Assembly (NCBI GenBank): GCA_033060915.1
Contig: CM065397.1
Location: 20,986,501 to 21,050,500 of the forward strand
Length of the DNA stretch: 64,000 nt
Source: Euryodendron excelsum
Lineage: Eukaryota; Streptophyta; Magnoliopsida; Ericales; Pentaphylacaceae
Direction: 5' to 3'
Positions 1-11,020 of the stretch are shown piece by piece (position 1 is the stretch's first letter; each line of letters opens with the position of its first letter). The translations under genes and the position numbers were made by a program. The notes under the pieces were generated by a model. The model ran no database searches and was not told the DNA's origin. It saw only the letters and a program-made list of their open reading frames with translations.

Positions 1-1143
1 CAAAATCAAGGGATGGAGTCAACAATTTTTGCTTATAATTAATAGCTATTCGTAAATATGTATATATATATATTGTTATAGGGTGTTCAAACCATCAACT
101 AATTACTCATTCAAGTTTGTGCAAGGCAATTTTTCACATGAATCAAGCATATTAATAAATATGTATGTGTATATATTGATATCCTAAACATGTAGTGTAT
201 TTATATTTATTGCCATGCCTATTGCTTAGTTTATTGAAGTTGTTTAATATTTTCAATATTTTGTAAAATTTAGGCAAATAATTCAGTCAAATTAAGAAAT
301 ATTTTTGTGATTAGGCTTGGGAGGCCGTACTACCACTATGAGTGTAAATTCAAGGAAAATTCTCTCTCTCTCTCTCTCTATAGCATTTTCCTTATGGAGT
401 CACTGATTACATTCTAAAAGTGTAATCATAATGCCTTAACTAGTGGATTGATGGCCTTAATATAAGTTTATTTTTGCATTATTAGTTATATTTGGGTACT
501 AAACTATTTTGTTGTGTCTTATGTAGAAAATAGAGCTTAAAGGAAGCAAAAACAACTAAACTTCCATAGCACTATTCGAATGTGAGATTTAACTATTTGA
601 ACGGGTGTTCGAACGATCCTTCAAACGGTCATGGAGATTCATAAAGCTCATTTTCACATTTGAATCAGGTTCAAATCAGGTTAGTAAGTAGAGAAGAGAT
701 TTAGAGAGGGTAAAATGGTGTCAGCTTCCTGTTAGCTTCCTGTTCGAATGGGTGTTTGGCAGTTCGAATGGCTTCCGCGTGCTTTGTTTTATTCTCCATC
801 TATAAAAGGTAGTTTTTACCAAATTTGGGGATTTAAGCTTTAGAATACGAATTGTACTCATATTTTTTTATAGTTTTATGTGCTTTAAGAGAGAGAAACC
901 TTTGAAATTTTATTGTAATAGATAGATTCAATTCAAATTGCAATTATCTTCTCAATTCCTCAATTATTTTTGCAATGGTGATGGTTAGCTAAACTCTTTC
1001 TCTTGGATTAAATTGAGAAGATCATTCAAGGTCCAATCTCCACAAAAATTTATTCACGAATTCAAGCAATTCAAATTCAAATCACCCAACCAGCACTTCT
1101 AGTCTCCTTAGGCAAGAACTCACTCCCAAATAATGAACATTTT
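1..1143. other. Remnant of an older retroelement (F), non-coding
   Basis: No coding frame is recognised here. The stretch holds a TATA box (TATAAAAGG, 801-809, + strand) followed by an AT-rich transcribed-leader-like sequence with several AATTCAAATT-type runs up to about 1080. This looks like the promoter and R/U5 half of an LTR, but no matching LTR or terminal TG/CA pair is visible in the window. TTCGAA-centred motifs recur around 575-620 and 740-770. The reading as LTR is inference; it could be other intergenic DNA. Confidence 0.3.
361..379. repeat. (TC)n microsatellite
   Basis: Nine to ten uninterrupted TC dinucleotides in otherwise AT-rich non-coding DNA. Confidence 0.9.
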
Positions 1144-1400
1144 TTGAATGAGCATCTTTTTCACGTCCAAACACTTGAACAACCCTTTAGCCCTTGGTAT
1201 GCGGACATAGCTAACTTTTTAGCTATGGGTGAGATTTCAGTCCATTGGTCCTCTGCGGATAAAAGGAAGTTCTTTCGAAATGTGCGGTGCTTTGCTTGGG
1301 ATGATCCTGATTTGTTCAAGTATTACCTCGACCAAGTCATCCGTAGGTGCATACCCGATCATGAGTTTAGAAAGTGTCATGGAATTTTGTCACCTCCAAG
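1144..1400 (+). pseudogene. Ty3/gypsy pol fragment, RNase H-integrase junction
   Basis: The frame reads WYADIANFL, then a Lys/Arg-rich stretch with KRKFFRNVR, then WDDPDLFKYYLDQVIRRCIP. This matches the segment between RNase H and the integrase zinc-binding domain of plant Ty3/gypsy pol (typically PWYADIVNYL...WDDPFLFK..DQIIRRCVP), best known from the Athila/Tat branch. Only about 85 residues survive. The upstream RNase H and the downstream HHCC and DDE integrase are missing. Homology stops close to 1390-1400, where the LTR of element C appears to begin, so the fragment is probably the target that C inserted into. There is no convincing ATG; the frame simply opens after a stop. Confidence 0.7.
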
Positions 1401-2138
1401 TTTAAGTAGCCTATTTTTACCCGCTTGACAATCTCTGGCTTGATTGGACTCACATTCAAACTAACACGGACACATTCAAGCCCAAACTAACTTTTCAGAC
1501 TTAATCCAATCAATCGTCTGCTTTGTGGGCCCGCCAGGCCCAATAGAAGCAAAATAACCAAAATGCCGTTGAGGCATTGCTAGGTTCAATTCTAGTTGGC
1601 ACGCCTTCTTAAAGACGGTAAGTTTATATTTCAATCTCAATTCCAATTCTAATTCTAGTCCAAACTAGTCAAGATCAATACGGTACATCTTTTGAGAAAG
1701 TTGATCCCTCAAATGGTAAGTCCATCCAACATGACACTTTTACCAAGAAATGTTAAAACCCCTTGGAATGATAAGTTCCTTTACACCCGTCGGCCGGGAC
1801 GATACCTAAGTCCCCGAGATAGTAGAGCGGTTCACTTCTGGTGCCCATTAGCCTGCCAACGTAGAATGTTCGCTATTTGCCACGTCTTTTGAGAAAGTCA
1901 TCCCTCAGGCAATAAGATCATCCAGTAACTTCTCAAGATTAGGCAATCTCCGAAATGAATGCACACTGTCAGAGTGATGAAAACACTAAAAAACATTGAA
2001 ACCGTCAGAGTGATAGAAACACTGACAAACAAGTTAACATCGGAAATGCCAACAAACCTTTTATGTCACGGGACCAAATACACCTCGTGGCCGGGACACG
2101 TTTATTGAAAGACGGGTTATCTTTGGAAACTAACTCAT
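1401..2138 (+). mobile_element. Element C, 5' LTR piece 1 (Tat-like, + strand)
   Basis: This is the reverse complement of the outer end of the A and B LTRs. It holds the GGGCCCGCCAGGCCCAATAG block near 1528 (the A LTR on the opposite strand has GGGCC..TCAGGCCCAAATAG around 16145), the nearby AAAATGCC..GAGGCATTG block, and the repeated AAGTC..CTC motifs. The left boundary is placed at 1401 because TTTAAGTAGCC aligns with the LTR start TGTAAGCACCC; the canonical TG is mutated. Element A interrupts it at 2138 and it resumes at 16297. The candidate target duplication CCAAG (1396-1400) has no visible partner. Confidence 0.65.
2134..2138. repeat. Target site duplication of element A, left copy
   Basis: CTCAT immediately precedes the terminal TG of A's lower LTR. 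The identical CTCAT follows the terminal CA at the other end (16292-16296). Five bases is the usual duplication length for LTR retrotransposons. Confidence 0.9.
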
Positions 2139-4664
2139 TGTCGCGCCCAGATTTTTTGCACTCGAGGAATACTCACACAAGCAGGAAAAATGCTGTACTC
2201 TCTCGTTAGAACTCACCCTCCTAGAAGAATGAGTGCGACTAGGTTTGAATTGAAAATTGGATTTAAATAAAGGGCTTTTGAAAAAGATTCGGAGTCGCCA
2301 CCTAACTTGATTAAGGTGAGTTAGGTCACCTAAAAACTACGAATAATTCGAAGACTACACTTAGGGTTTTTGAAAATACCACCTCAAGAGAGGGTTTTTA
2401 AGAAAACAGGTTGTTTGGCAACCTTTAGAAAACATTTAGCCCTTTTTTGAAAAATAACTCCTTTTGGTCTTTAATATCAGTGATCCTAGGTTCGGAGGTT
2501 GGTTACGTGTAGGGAAGACGCACTAAGCTATCACCCTACCCCGCCCTTTTGGTACCTACATGTCAATCTACCCTAGATTCACTTGTAAGAATCTCCAATT
2601 AACCCATGTCCAATCCTATCCACTTTTAAAAAACAATGTTTGAAAACTAATATGATGCATGATATGCAAGTGCAAAATAAGAGAATTGAAAAATAAATTT
2701 GAAAAGAGATTGATTTGAAATTGATTTGATTTGAAAATAGATTTGAAGAGATGGAATTGAAATTGGAAAGTTTGAAAATTGAAAGTAGAAATTTGGAAAT
2801 AGAAATTTTGAAATTGGAATTTTGAAAATAGATTGGAATTTGAGATTTGAAAAGATTTTGGAAACCGCACCCATGAGGGTGGAATTGAAAGTTTGGAAAG
2901 TGTTGTGACCGCACCTATGAAGGTTGCCTACATATCCCTTTGGGGGAATCAGGTCAGTCATAGTTCGGATCGGAGTTCGATTGAAAAGAGATTGATTTGA
3001 GGAGAGAGATTGGATTGGAAGAAAGAGATTGAATTGAAAATTGGATTTGATTTGAAATTAGAAGAGGAGATTGGAAATTGAAATTGAGAAGATTAGACTT
3101 GCTTTGGAAAGATTGATTTTGGAAGACTTGGTTTTAGGAAACCTAGACTCAGGAAAGAGACTTAGGAAAGATTCAACTTGACTTGGAAGTTTTAGGAGAT
3201 TAGGAAAGATTGGATTTAGGAAATGTTTGAATTAGGAAAGGTTCGATTTAGGAAAGTTTCGGAATTAGGAAAGTTTCATTTTAGGAAAGTTTTGGAATTA
3301 AGAAAGTTTTGAATTTAGAAAAGTTTTAGGTTTATGAAAGTTTTGAATTTTAAGAAAGTTTGGAAATTGGAAAGTTTTGAAAATTGGAAAGTTTTGAATT
3401 TAGAAAGTTTTGAGATAGGGAAGTTTCAACTTAGGAAAGTGTTGTTTTAGGAAGGTTTCAGAATTAGGAAAGGTTTTGAAATTAGGAAAGTTTTGAAATA
3501 GGAAATGTTTGAATTAAGAAAGGTTCGAATTAAGGAAGTTTTGAATTAGGAAATATTTAGATTAAGAAAGTTTTGAGTTTAGAAAAGTCTTAGATGTGGA
3601 GAGATTTGAAATTTAGAAAGTTTTTAGAATTTTTAGAAAATCTTGAGATTCGGAAAGGTTTGAGTTTAGGAAGAGTTTGAAAACTTAGGTTTGAAAAGTT
3701 AAGATTTGAAAAGAGGGTAGAATTAGGAAAGATTTGAAAGTTGAGTTTTAAAACTTAGGAACGATTTTTATGTTCAAGTTTTGGAAACTTAAAGTTTAGG
3801 AAAGTGAAAGTTTAGGAAGGATTCGAATTGAGGAAGATTTGGATTTTGTTTCTAAAAGGGAAGGTTTGATTTTGTTTCCAAAAACGGAGGATTGGGTCTA
3901 ATTTCCTAAACGGGAAGATTTGATTCGGTTTCCTAAAGAGAAGATAGGATTTGGCAAGGATTTGGAAAGAGGGATTCTAGAAACCCTAGATTTGAAAAAT
4001 TATAGTTTTGACATAGAAAAGAGGTTTTGAAAACGTGTATCGTTTGGATGTGAAAACAAGGGATTTTGGAAACCTAGGTTTGGGGCAAAGTTTGAAAACC
4101 ATGTTTTTGGAAAGAAAATTAGGGTTTCCTAATTGCGAGTTCTAGGACTTGACTTGGGCTCTAAGGAAAGAGTTTTTGGAAAGTGCGTTTTTGGAAACGA
4201 AGATTTTAGAAGGAAAATCCTAGAGGGGAATTTCTAGAAGGAAAGTTTTGGGAAGAGAGTTTTTAGAAAGACTTTTAGGGAGCGTTTTTAGAAAGTGAAT
4301 TTTGAGGAGAAAGAGTTTTTGGAAAGGAGTTGAAAAAAGGAAGCTTTGAAAAATAGATTTTGGAAGGAAGTTTTTGAAAACAACTTTGGAGAGGAGAGTT
4401 TTAGGAAAGTATGCTGAAAAAGAGATTTTTAGGAAGAAAGACTTTTTGAAAAGAGAGTTTTTAGAAGGTGTAAAAACATCTCACTTTTCTAAAGCAATTC
4501 TAACCATAGGAAGGCTAGAACCACTTTAAGAAAGTGGTTTTGAAAAACAATAAGATTTGAAAATATAGACCAAAAAGGTCACTTTTAATGTAACACTTTC
4601 CTAAAGCAACCCTAACCATGGAAAGGCTAGAATCACCCTAGAATTGTGGTTTTGAAAACAAGTT
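2139..4664 (-). repeat. Element A 3' LTR, truncated
   Basis: It begins (lower end) TGTCGCGCCCAGATTTTT, matching the other A LTR from 12486. It matches that copy closely through 14970, then jumps straight into internal sequence equivalent to 22728-22740 of element B. The junction lies in a shared GTT at 4662-4664. About 1.3 kb of LTR (its U3 start, TATA and 81-bp array) and the adjoining PPT are gone. From about 2975 to 4470 the + strand is almost free of C and made of degenerate GGAAAGTTTTGAATTA-type units. Frames in this tract (Phe/Ser/Lys-rich) are compositional, not genes. Confidence 0.88.
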
Positions 4665-5058
4665 GACTGCGAGGGAGTCAGAGGGACGGACATTGAAACT
4701 CTTTCGACAACGGGGGTTGAAAACGGATAACGGGCCAAAAGGCCTTCGAAAACGAGTTTTGGTGGGAAAAAGGGCAAAACTACCCAGAATTTATAACTGG
4801 CGCCACTACCAGTGGCGCCTTTGGCAAAAATTGCCTGGCACCTCCGCTAGTGGCGCCAGGTTTGAGGTTAAAACCAGAAAATTCTGGTTCAAACGCTTAT
4901 GAGATTTTGGAGAGTTTTCGCAAATTTGTGAGGCATTGCGAGGAATCCGTCTTGGACATTGAAGGAGCACTCCTTGGGGACCATGGGTGATTGCCGGAAG
5001 GAGACCACGTCGCTGGAAAAGTCGTCGGAAGAGAAGATTTCGCCGGAGAACTTCCAAA
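4665..5058 (+). promoter_or_regulatory. Probable promoter and 5' non-coding exon of the antisense gene in A
   Basis: Internal sequence of A next to the 3' LTR. It contains two GGCGCC inverted repeats (4799-4822 and 4840-4860, the first reading CTGGCGCCACTACCAGTGGC onward), then a GC-richer stretch ending AACTTCCAAAAG|GTGAGT, a near-perfect plant 5' splice site at 5058/5059. B has the same arrangement (22860-23125), ending CCAAAAA|GTAA. An ATG at 4982 opens a 26-codon frame (MGDCRKE...) that runs to the splice site but hits a stop soon after the acceptor, so the exon is read here as 5' UTR or uORF. The transcription start is not determined. Confidence 0.5.
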
Positions 5059-5945
5059 AGGTGAGTTTTCAAAAATTGTTGATTTTGATGTGTAAAACTT
5101 CGTTTGAATCATGTGAATAGTGAAAATTAATGTTTTGATATGTTTTGAACACTTTGGTGATGTTGTTTTTGCATTTTGATGGTTGTTTGATTGAATTTGA
5201 ATAATTTTTCATGATTATGCGAAGAGGGTTTTCTGCAAGAATAGAAAATTTGTTCTTACAGACTTGGGCATTGGGTTTTTTGGTTATACTTTTGTGCAAT
5301 GTGCCTTAGAAAAATGTGTTTAACAACCGTATGAAGTTTCGTGATTTTTGAAAACTTGATGAATTTTTGATTTTTTGAAAAATAGAAAAATATTTAGAAA
5401 ATTAGAAAAAATTAGAAAATTCAAGAAATTGATGAAATTTTTAAAGCTTGAAATTTGGAAAAATACTGGAATATTTTAGGAAACATTTGAGGTGATTTTG
5501 AAAAATTTTGGGAGATGTTTGAAAACCGTTGATTTATTTGAAAAATAAAACATGTATTTTGAAAATTTTGAAAAATTGAAATGTGTGCACGGGTGCCATT
5601 GTCATGTGATTGTGGTGTTGGAAGGTGCATATTTCGTGTTTTGCGTTGATGTCATTGGTGTTGTAGGGGCCATTTTTAAACGGGACTCTACCGAAATTTT
5701 TAGAAATTATGGAAAGAGTTGGTTAAAATTTTAGAAATAAAATCTTTTTTGGAGGAAAAAGGAGAGAACCCTTGAAACTTGGTTTAAAGTTGGAAAATCA
5801 AGATGTGCATGTAGGGAACTTGTTTTGACTTATCGTTCGAAGTCTTTTATTTGTTTTGTTTATGCTAGTTGTTTATTTTATTTTGTTGTTACTTAAACTG
5901 TATGGATGGTATATTAACATTACTTACCTTAGCCTACCTTTTCAG
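5059..5945 (+). other. Probable 5' intron of the antisense PMD gene (A)
   Basis: Starts GTGAGT and ends TTAGCCTACCTTTTCAG immediately before GATG of the main frame. It is T-rich (especially 5340-5560 and 5820-5940), 887 bp, and has no coding homology. The B copy keeps the same boundaries and similar length (23126-24014), with acceptor TTTTTAG. Conservation of both splice sites in two diverged copies supports the call; it has not been tested with RNA. Confidence 0.6.
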
Positions 5946-5946
5946 G

Positions 5947-7788
5947 ATGGTAGACGAGGGTGATGACGGTTCTGAGAGGAGACGCCGCTAGGGGAAGGCG
6001 GCCCGGACCGATTCTGCTGGCGTCTCTAGTCGATCTAGAGGTAGTCGACAATCCACCAGACGATCCTCATCCAGTCAGAGTGGGCAGGGGAGTAGGCCAC
6101 CTGTCGACCCTTTTCCTCCAATTGAGTAGGCTTTTGCCGAGGAGATTGATACTGAGGAGGAGGTACCGGGCCCCGGGGATCGAGTGACCGGTTTTGGGAG
6201 AGCTTCTTCCAGGCAGAGGCAGCCGGATGCCGACTTGGGAGATCTGCAGATACCGGACGTCCCACCACTCGGGGATCTTGCCTATCATCCCAGTGTGTAT
6301 TCTAGACAGCATTTGCCACCTCCGCGGGTACATACAGCTTTCAGAGGGGCTGTTCATCAGGTGTTTGTGACCATGCAGCGGGCTGCCCCATCATATCGTG
6401 CCTTCTTGGCGGAGATCGGATTCGGCGCTTTTATGGGATTACAAGCTAACCGCCTGAACCGGCATTTGGTACTGGCACTTGTTGAGAGGTGGTTCGGGGA
6501 GACTGGGACCTTCCATTTTGTCGGCTTCGAGTTAGGTCCTACTCCTTTAGATTGGGCGATTATTACAAGGCTCTCCTTTGTCGGCCGACGGATCACCCTG
6601 CACCCAGTCAGCAGGGATGAGGCCTGTTTGCTGTTGGACTTGCCTCATCCTGAGCGTTCTGCGTTCCCGGTCTCTTGGATTAGTCAGGATGAGAGTACTT
6701 TTACTACTGAGCCATCGCCTGCTGGGCAGGACATCATGAGACGGCGACTTGTGTTGTTTATCATCTTTAGCTGCTTATGCAACAACAACAAGTCACTCGT
6801 GCCATGCCGTATGGTGAGTATGGTAGCCGATCTGGGAGCTTTGTCTGAGTTGGACTGGGGGTCCTTTTCTTTTGGCTGCTTTCTTCGATCGATGCGGGTT
6901 CGGACTTCTTCTCGTTGGGGCAGCATGACTAGCTTTTGGCCCTTCCTTGTCTGGTGGAGTTACGAGTACCTGCCAGTGCGTCGCCCTGCAGTTGTTGAGG
7001 ATGATCTCTATCCTCGCGCTTTGAGGTGGGCTTGTGACTGGGTAGCCCAGCGATCGGAGATTACTAACTTTGTGACGCTTTGGGCTAACCTGGAGCTGAT
7101 TGAGGTGAGGGATGTGACCTGGGGGCCCTTCATTGGATCAGTCCATTACGAGACAATCCAGTACCTTGTCCCGTTGTCCTTGTCGAGAGCTGGTTTTCTC
7201 AGTGATGACACCTGGGAGTCCTATCTTGGAGAGCGACACTGGCGGCAGTTTCATGAGGAGTTCCAATCAGCAGGAGCTCCAACAGAGTATATGTTTGGAG
7301 CCCTGGTGGCTGGAGTGCCCATCCCTTACCAGGAGCGCTAGCCAGGTGCCGAGTTCTTGCTTCCTCTGGATATGGATTATGCTGCGCACTTTGGGGCTCA
7401 TTCGGTTGGTGCCTTCACCTGGTTTGAGGTAATAGTCGGCGAGTACGCTGTTGGCCAAGAGATGGTTGACTTGTGGCACCGTGCTGGAGGATATGTGCCC
7501 CAGGCCGAGTTTACTGCTGTGAGAGACCAGAGAGACCAGTACCAGATGGAGCGGGATCAGTACCAGGTCGAGGTAGCTTCCTTAACGACTCGGTTAACTC
7601 AGATGGGCTGTGGGGGGTATGTTATTCTTTCTTTGCTCCTTACTGCTCTGCTGTTACTTAGTTCCTTTTGTATGCAGCTGATTTCAGTTCTATCTTCCCT
7701 GTAGGATGGTGGTGCTTCGAGTAGTTATCCACCTCCTCCGATGCCGGGCTTCGAGGATTTTGATCCAGATGACATCGATTTCGACCTG
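5947..7788 (+). pseudogene. Plant mobile domain (PMD, aminotransferase-like) gene, antisense within element A
   Basis: A single frame runs from ATG 5947 to 7616, with an 88-bp intron (7617-7704) and a last exon to 7788. Parts in order: a Ser/Arg/Gln-rich N terminus (residues about 1-80), then the PMD core from about residue 140: FLAEIGFGAF, LVERWFGETGTFHF, GPTPLDWAIITRLSFVGR, WGSFSFGCFLR, FLVWWSYEYLPVRRP. The tail is Pro- and Asp-rich (DFDPDDIDFDL), about 585 residues in all. PMD proteins (MAIN/MAIL family and transposon-borne forms) act in genome silencing and transposon biology; the molecular activity is unsettled. Damage: TAG at 5989, 6127 and 7339, and one lost G beside the donor at 7617. 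Between 6130 and 7338 about 400 codons are open. Two of the three stops are CAG in B. Orientation is opposite to gag. Confidence 0.85.
7617..7704 (+). other. Small 3' intron of the PMD gene (A)
   Basis: GTATGTTATTC...CTTCCCTGTAG, T-rich, 88 bp, joining a Glu/Gln/Arg-rich segment to the acidic C-terminal exon. B has the equivalent GTATGCC...CCTGCAA; there the acceptor AG is mutated, but the B exon phase is intact (GGC GGG|GTATG). In A the G-run before the donor is one base shorter, so splicing would leave the last exon out of frame. Confidence 0.6.
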
Positions 7789-9660
7789 TGATTGATGCCC
7801 CTTGTGGAGAGTCTGATCCTCTTTTGCCCCTGGTCCTTGAGTTGTATTGATGTTAGACAGTTTTATTCTGATATTTTGTACAAAAATGAATATTTATGGT
7901 ACTTAGATGCATGGATAGACAGATACATATGATTAGAGGCATGTGATGTATGATGATGTTAGATATCTATTACATGAGTTAATGCTGATGACTTCTATTT
8001 CTACAGGGAGTTATATCCTATATGTGCAAAGCCCATGTTGAAAATTTTTTCTCCTTTTTTTTTTTAAAAAAACATATGTACAGGTTAGAAATATGTTAAT
8101 AGAATGACACAGGGTGCTGTTAGCCTTGTAGTCTTGGGAATGGTAACTCCCTCCTCCTCGGGTATTTAGTCTCTTTTCTGCCTTAACCTTACTTTGATTG
8201 AATGATAGCACTTCGCACCTTTCTCAACTTTTTGATCGCCTCCAACTTTCTATCTTAGGCTTAGTGTATAGGGTCATTGGGCTGAGACTCTCGACTCTCG
8301 GGGTTTTAGCAACAACTTACCTGACCTTTGGCAGAGTGATAAGTGGCCAATCATTTCAATCCGAGAAGACTTTGTTTAGGACCGTAATGTAGGCTAGGTT
8401 ATGGGGTTTTAGAAACAACGGGATATGCAGGCTCAAATTTGATGTTGTTTTCAGCAAGGTTTAGATCCAAATTGTCCTTAACCGTTTTTCAATAGGATTA
8501 GCATCTTCTTTTTTTTTTTTAGCTTTGGTAGCGTATCTAACTCATTTAGATCAAGCAATCTGTTTTCAATTAGAGTGGACTTTAGTAGGGTTGTAATGTA
8601 GGCCATAGTTTTGGGGTTTTGCAAGAAAAAGGTAGAGGCTCGATCCTATTCGTTTCTACTTGGTTTCTTTGTAACCTAGGATCACCTGTGAACTTCCTTC
8701 TTTTTTTTTTTTTTTTTTACATGACTTTTTAGGGTGAAAATGACCTTGTTCTTTCACCCCTTCTATATATTTCTTGAGATAAACATGACTTTCTTCTCAT
8801 TTGACCTTCTCATTATGCTTTTGAAGATGACCCAATCATGGCTCCTTTAGGCCTTTCATTAAAGGATTTTTTTTTTTTTTTTGGCCTCTTGCCCCTTGGC
8901 AACTCCTTTCCTTTGCTTGTTCTTTCTATTTCTTTTCTGTTCTTTTATGAAACAAAACAATTCTTTAACCCTTTCCCCTTAAACCTTTTCCTTGGTAGTT
9001 CAATATACACAATGTGGGCGGTGATCCCTAGGTTGGGGTTTTGTTAAGAAAGGATAGGTAGCTCAACGGGTTTGGCAAGGGGTTGCTTTTGACTGTATGG
9101 GAAATGAAATGAGGGCCTCTCTTCACTTTGAATTAGATTGCTTGATCCATAGAGCTTTCATTGCTGCCTTAGCACAGCGGGGGTGGATACCATTCCTAAA
9201 GTTCTCAACTATTGTCTGCCCTAGTGTGGGGAGGACAGTCTTAGATCATGGTTAACAAAGAAAATTTTCGTTTGTTGCAAGGCTCTAGGGGTTAAGCAAA
9301 GGGAATATGAGCACATTTGTTCATTTATTTAGTTATTTATTCTTTATATGTGGGGGAATGAAAGATGGCTTCTTTTCATTTTGATAAACTGGCCACACAT
9401 CGCTTAGCCTCAGAGTCTTGTAAGTGCTGCCTTTGGGTAGTATCCTCATTCATCCTTATTCTCTCTCTCTATGGACGACTGATCACTTGGCGAGTGGTTA
9501 ACTCATGCTATCATCCCTTCAAGTTGGATCATTCCATAAGATAAACCATGCCCCTTGCATAGAAAGTAGTCACTACTTCCTAGGGAAGACAAGACAACAA
9601 CAATGGAATAAAAGACTGTCATTTGATTATTATTATTATTTTTACGAAAAGCATAAGGTT
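7789..9660. other. Spacer between convergent PMD and gag in element A
   Basis: No frame on either strand is recognised. The stretch holds long poly-T runs (8041-8063, 8511-8520, 8700-8718, 8869-8882) and is conserved with 25863-27730 in B. It separates the 3' ends of two convergently oriented coding regions and occupies the place where pol would be expected. Terminators or polyadenylation signals for both genes probably lie here, but none can be assigned. Confidence 0.5.
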
Positions 9661-9689
9661 CTTTAGCAATAAGAAAATGTAAGCATTAA

Positions 9690-11020
9690 TTTAAAAACAA
9701 GAAGTAAAAGGGATAGAAAGAAAGTGGGTGAAACCACCCCTCTCTTGTACGCCTGTGCAAGGAACCCATTTCTAGTAAGGTCTTGGGCCTGTGCCCTCGT
9801 CTGCATTCCATCCACAGTTGAAATTTTTAGCCAAGGCAAGATAGGTAGATGTTTCTCCTGAAGTTCCAAGCGAGTTGGCGATGGTGATGTAATTGTCAGC
9901 TTTCTTGACTGTCTTGCCTTCATTTGTTTGCTCTAAAGTATCTCTAACAAACCACTCGGGCGACTCGTATTCATCCAGCTCGATAGGTCGTGCCCGAGGT
10001 TTTCTGCTCTAGCCTCCAATTGGGGCTCGATGCCCCTCAGGTGTACACAATGGGGGATTCTTATTACGGAGTTTGGACAGTTCCTCATCAATTTTCTTCA
10101 CAAATTCATATACGAGTACGTCTTCGGGGGTCGGCATTTTATCGGGGTTACACCGTGACCAGGCATCTTCGCATTCCATTTCCTCCCCATCCTTGTAATA
10201 TATCTCTTGACATGCAGCAAAACAAACCTTATTGTTACCAAACTTTGTAATGATGTTGACGGTGTGGTCCAGTGGAGGGTTTGTAGAGCCGCTTGGAGAA
10301 GGATTTGCTGGTCGTACTCCAATGATCTTGTTATCTATCAGGTCTTAGATCTTATGCTTGAGGGCCAAACAATCTTCAGTATCTTGTCCTTGGCTATTTG
10401 AATGATACTTACAGCTTGCTACAGATTTGGAGTAATGAGGTAAAGAATTGGGCTGGGGTCGAGCAGGTACAGGTTTCAGATACCCAGCTACTAAGAGGCC
10501 AAAATAAGCCGCGGTCTGTGAGCACACGAGTTTTGTAAACATCCGCTTTTTCCCATTTGTTCGCCTAGTCCGAGGAGGTGTTGCAGATGTTTTTGATGAT
10601 TGGGGACCAAGTTTTGGTGAGGTCACAGCTGGGTTGATGGTTCAGGAATTGAAAAGGCTTCAGGCTCTATGTTTCAAAATGGGACAATTTTCGGTGGCAG
10701 GGTCAAAAGGGTTGGGATGGTATCCGGAGGAAAGATCATATAATCCTCGTGTTTGGTTAGGGGTTGGCTTGGAAGGCATTCGAGCAAGGCCCTCGGCCTG
10801 GGGAGGTCGTTGGTAGGCAATGGTGATGGCATAGTCATGGTCTTCTTTCTTCATCCTTTTTCGTTCCATCATGGGTTTGGGCCTGCGAGGACTTTGCTTG
10901 CTCACGGGCTGTGTGGGATAAGAGTGAGGAAATCATGCCTTCCATTTCGGTCATCTTATGCTTGACTCCTCTTGCCTCTGCTAGTAATTGAGTTAAGGTA
11001 TCAAGAGTAAGCAATTTCAT
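9690..11020 (-). pseudogene. Decayed Tat-type gag of element A
   Basis: Three pieces are recognisable on the - strand. First is a short coiled-coil-like N-terminal piece from ATG 11020 (TQLLAEARGVKHKMTEMEGM), matching the region of B around 29800. Next is a nucleocapsid-like piece near 10400 (CKYHSNSQGQDTEDCLALKHKI), matching CEYHSGGQGYDIESC in B. Last is a C-terminal block ending near 9690 (LALAKNF..., GPRPY, QERGGFTHFLSIPFT), also in B. The central capsid domain present in B (about 29500-28950) is missing and frames shift repeatedly. The gene is dead. The C-terminal block shared with B is a useful family marker. Confidence 0.6.

Noticed and set aside
1..1143. Host gene promoter or exon
   Set aside because: A TATA box is present, but no coding frame or splice structure follows; a retroelement LTR reading fits better though it is unproven.
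2579..4500. Several - strand open frames rich in Phe, Ser, Asn and Lys (also 12959-13219, 31964-32179, 63023-63415)
   Set aside because: They lie in the C-poor purine tract of Tat-like LTRs; their composition follows from the tract, they recur in every LTR copy, and they have no domain similarity.
7133..7432. Second + strand frames overlapping the PMD gene (also 7357-7704)
   Set aside because: 7133-7432 is a shadow in another frame; 7357-7704 is the PMD frame itself reopened after the TAG at 7339 and running into the intron.
7789..9660. Hidden pol in the spacer of elements A and B
   Set aside because: I looked for RT, RNase H and integrase motifs (FMDG, YVDD, LGRPW, HHCC) on the - strand and saw none; the sequence is T-run-rich and non-coding.
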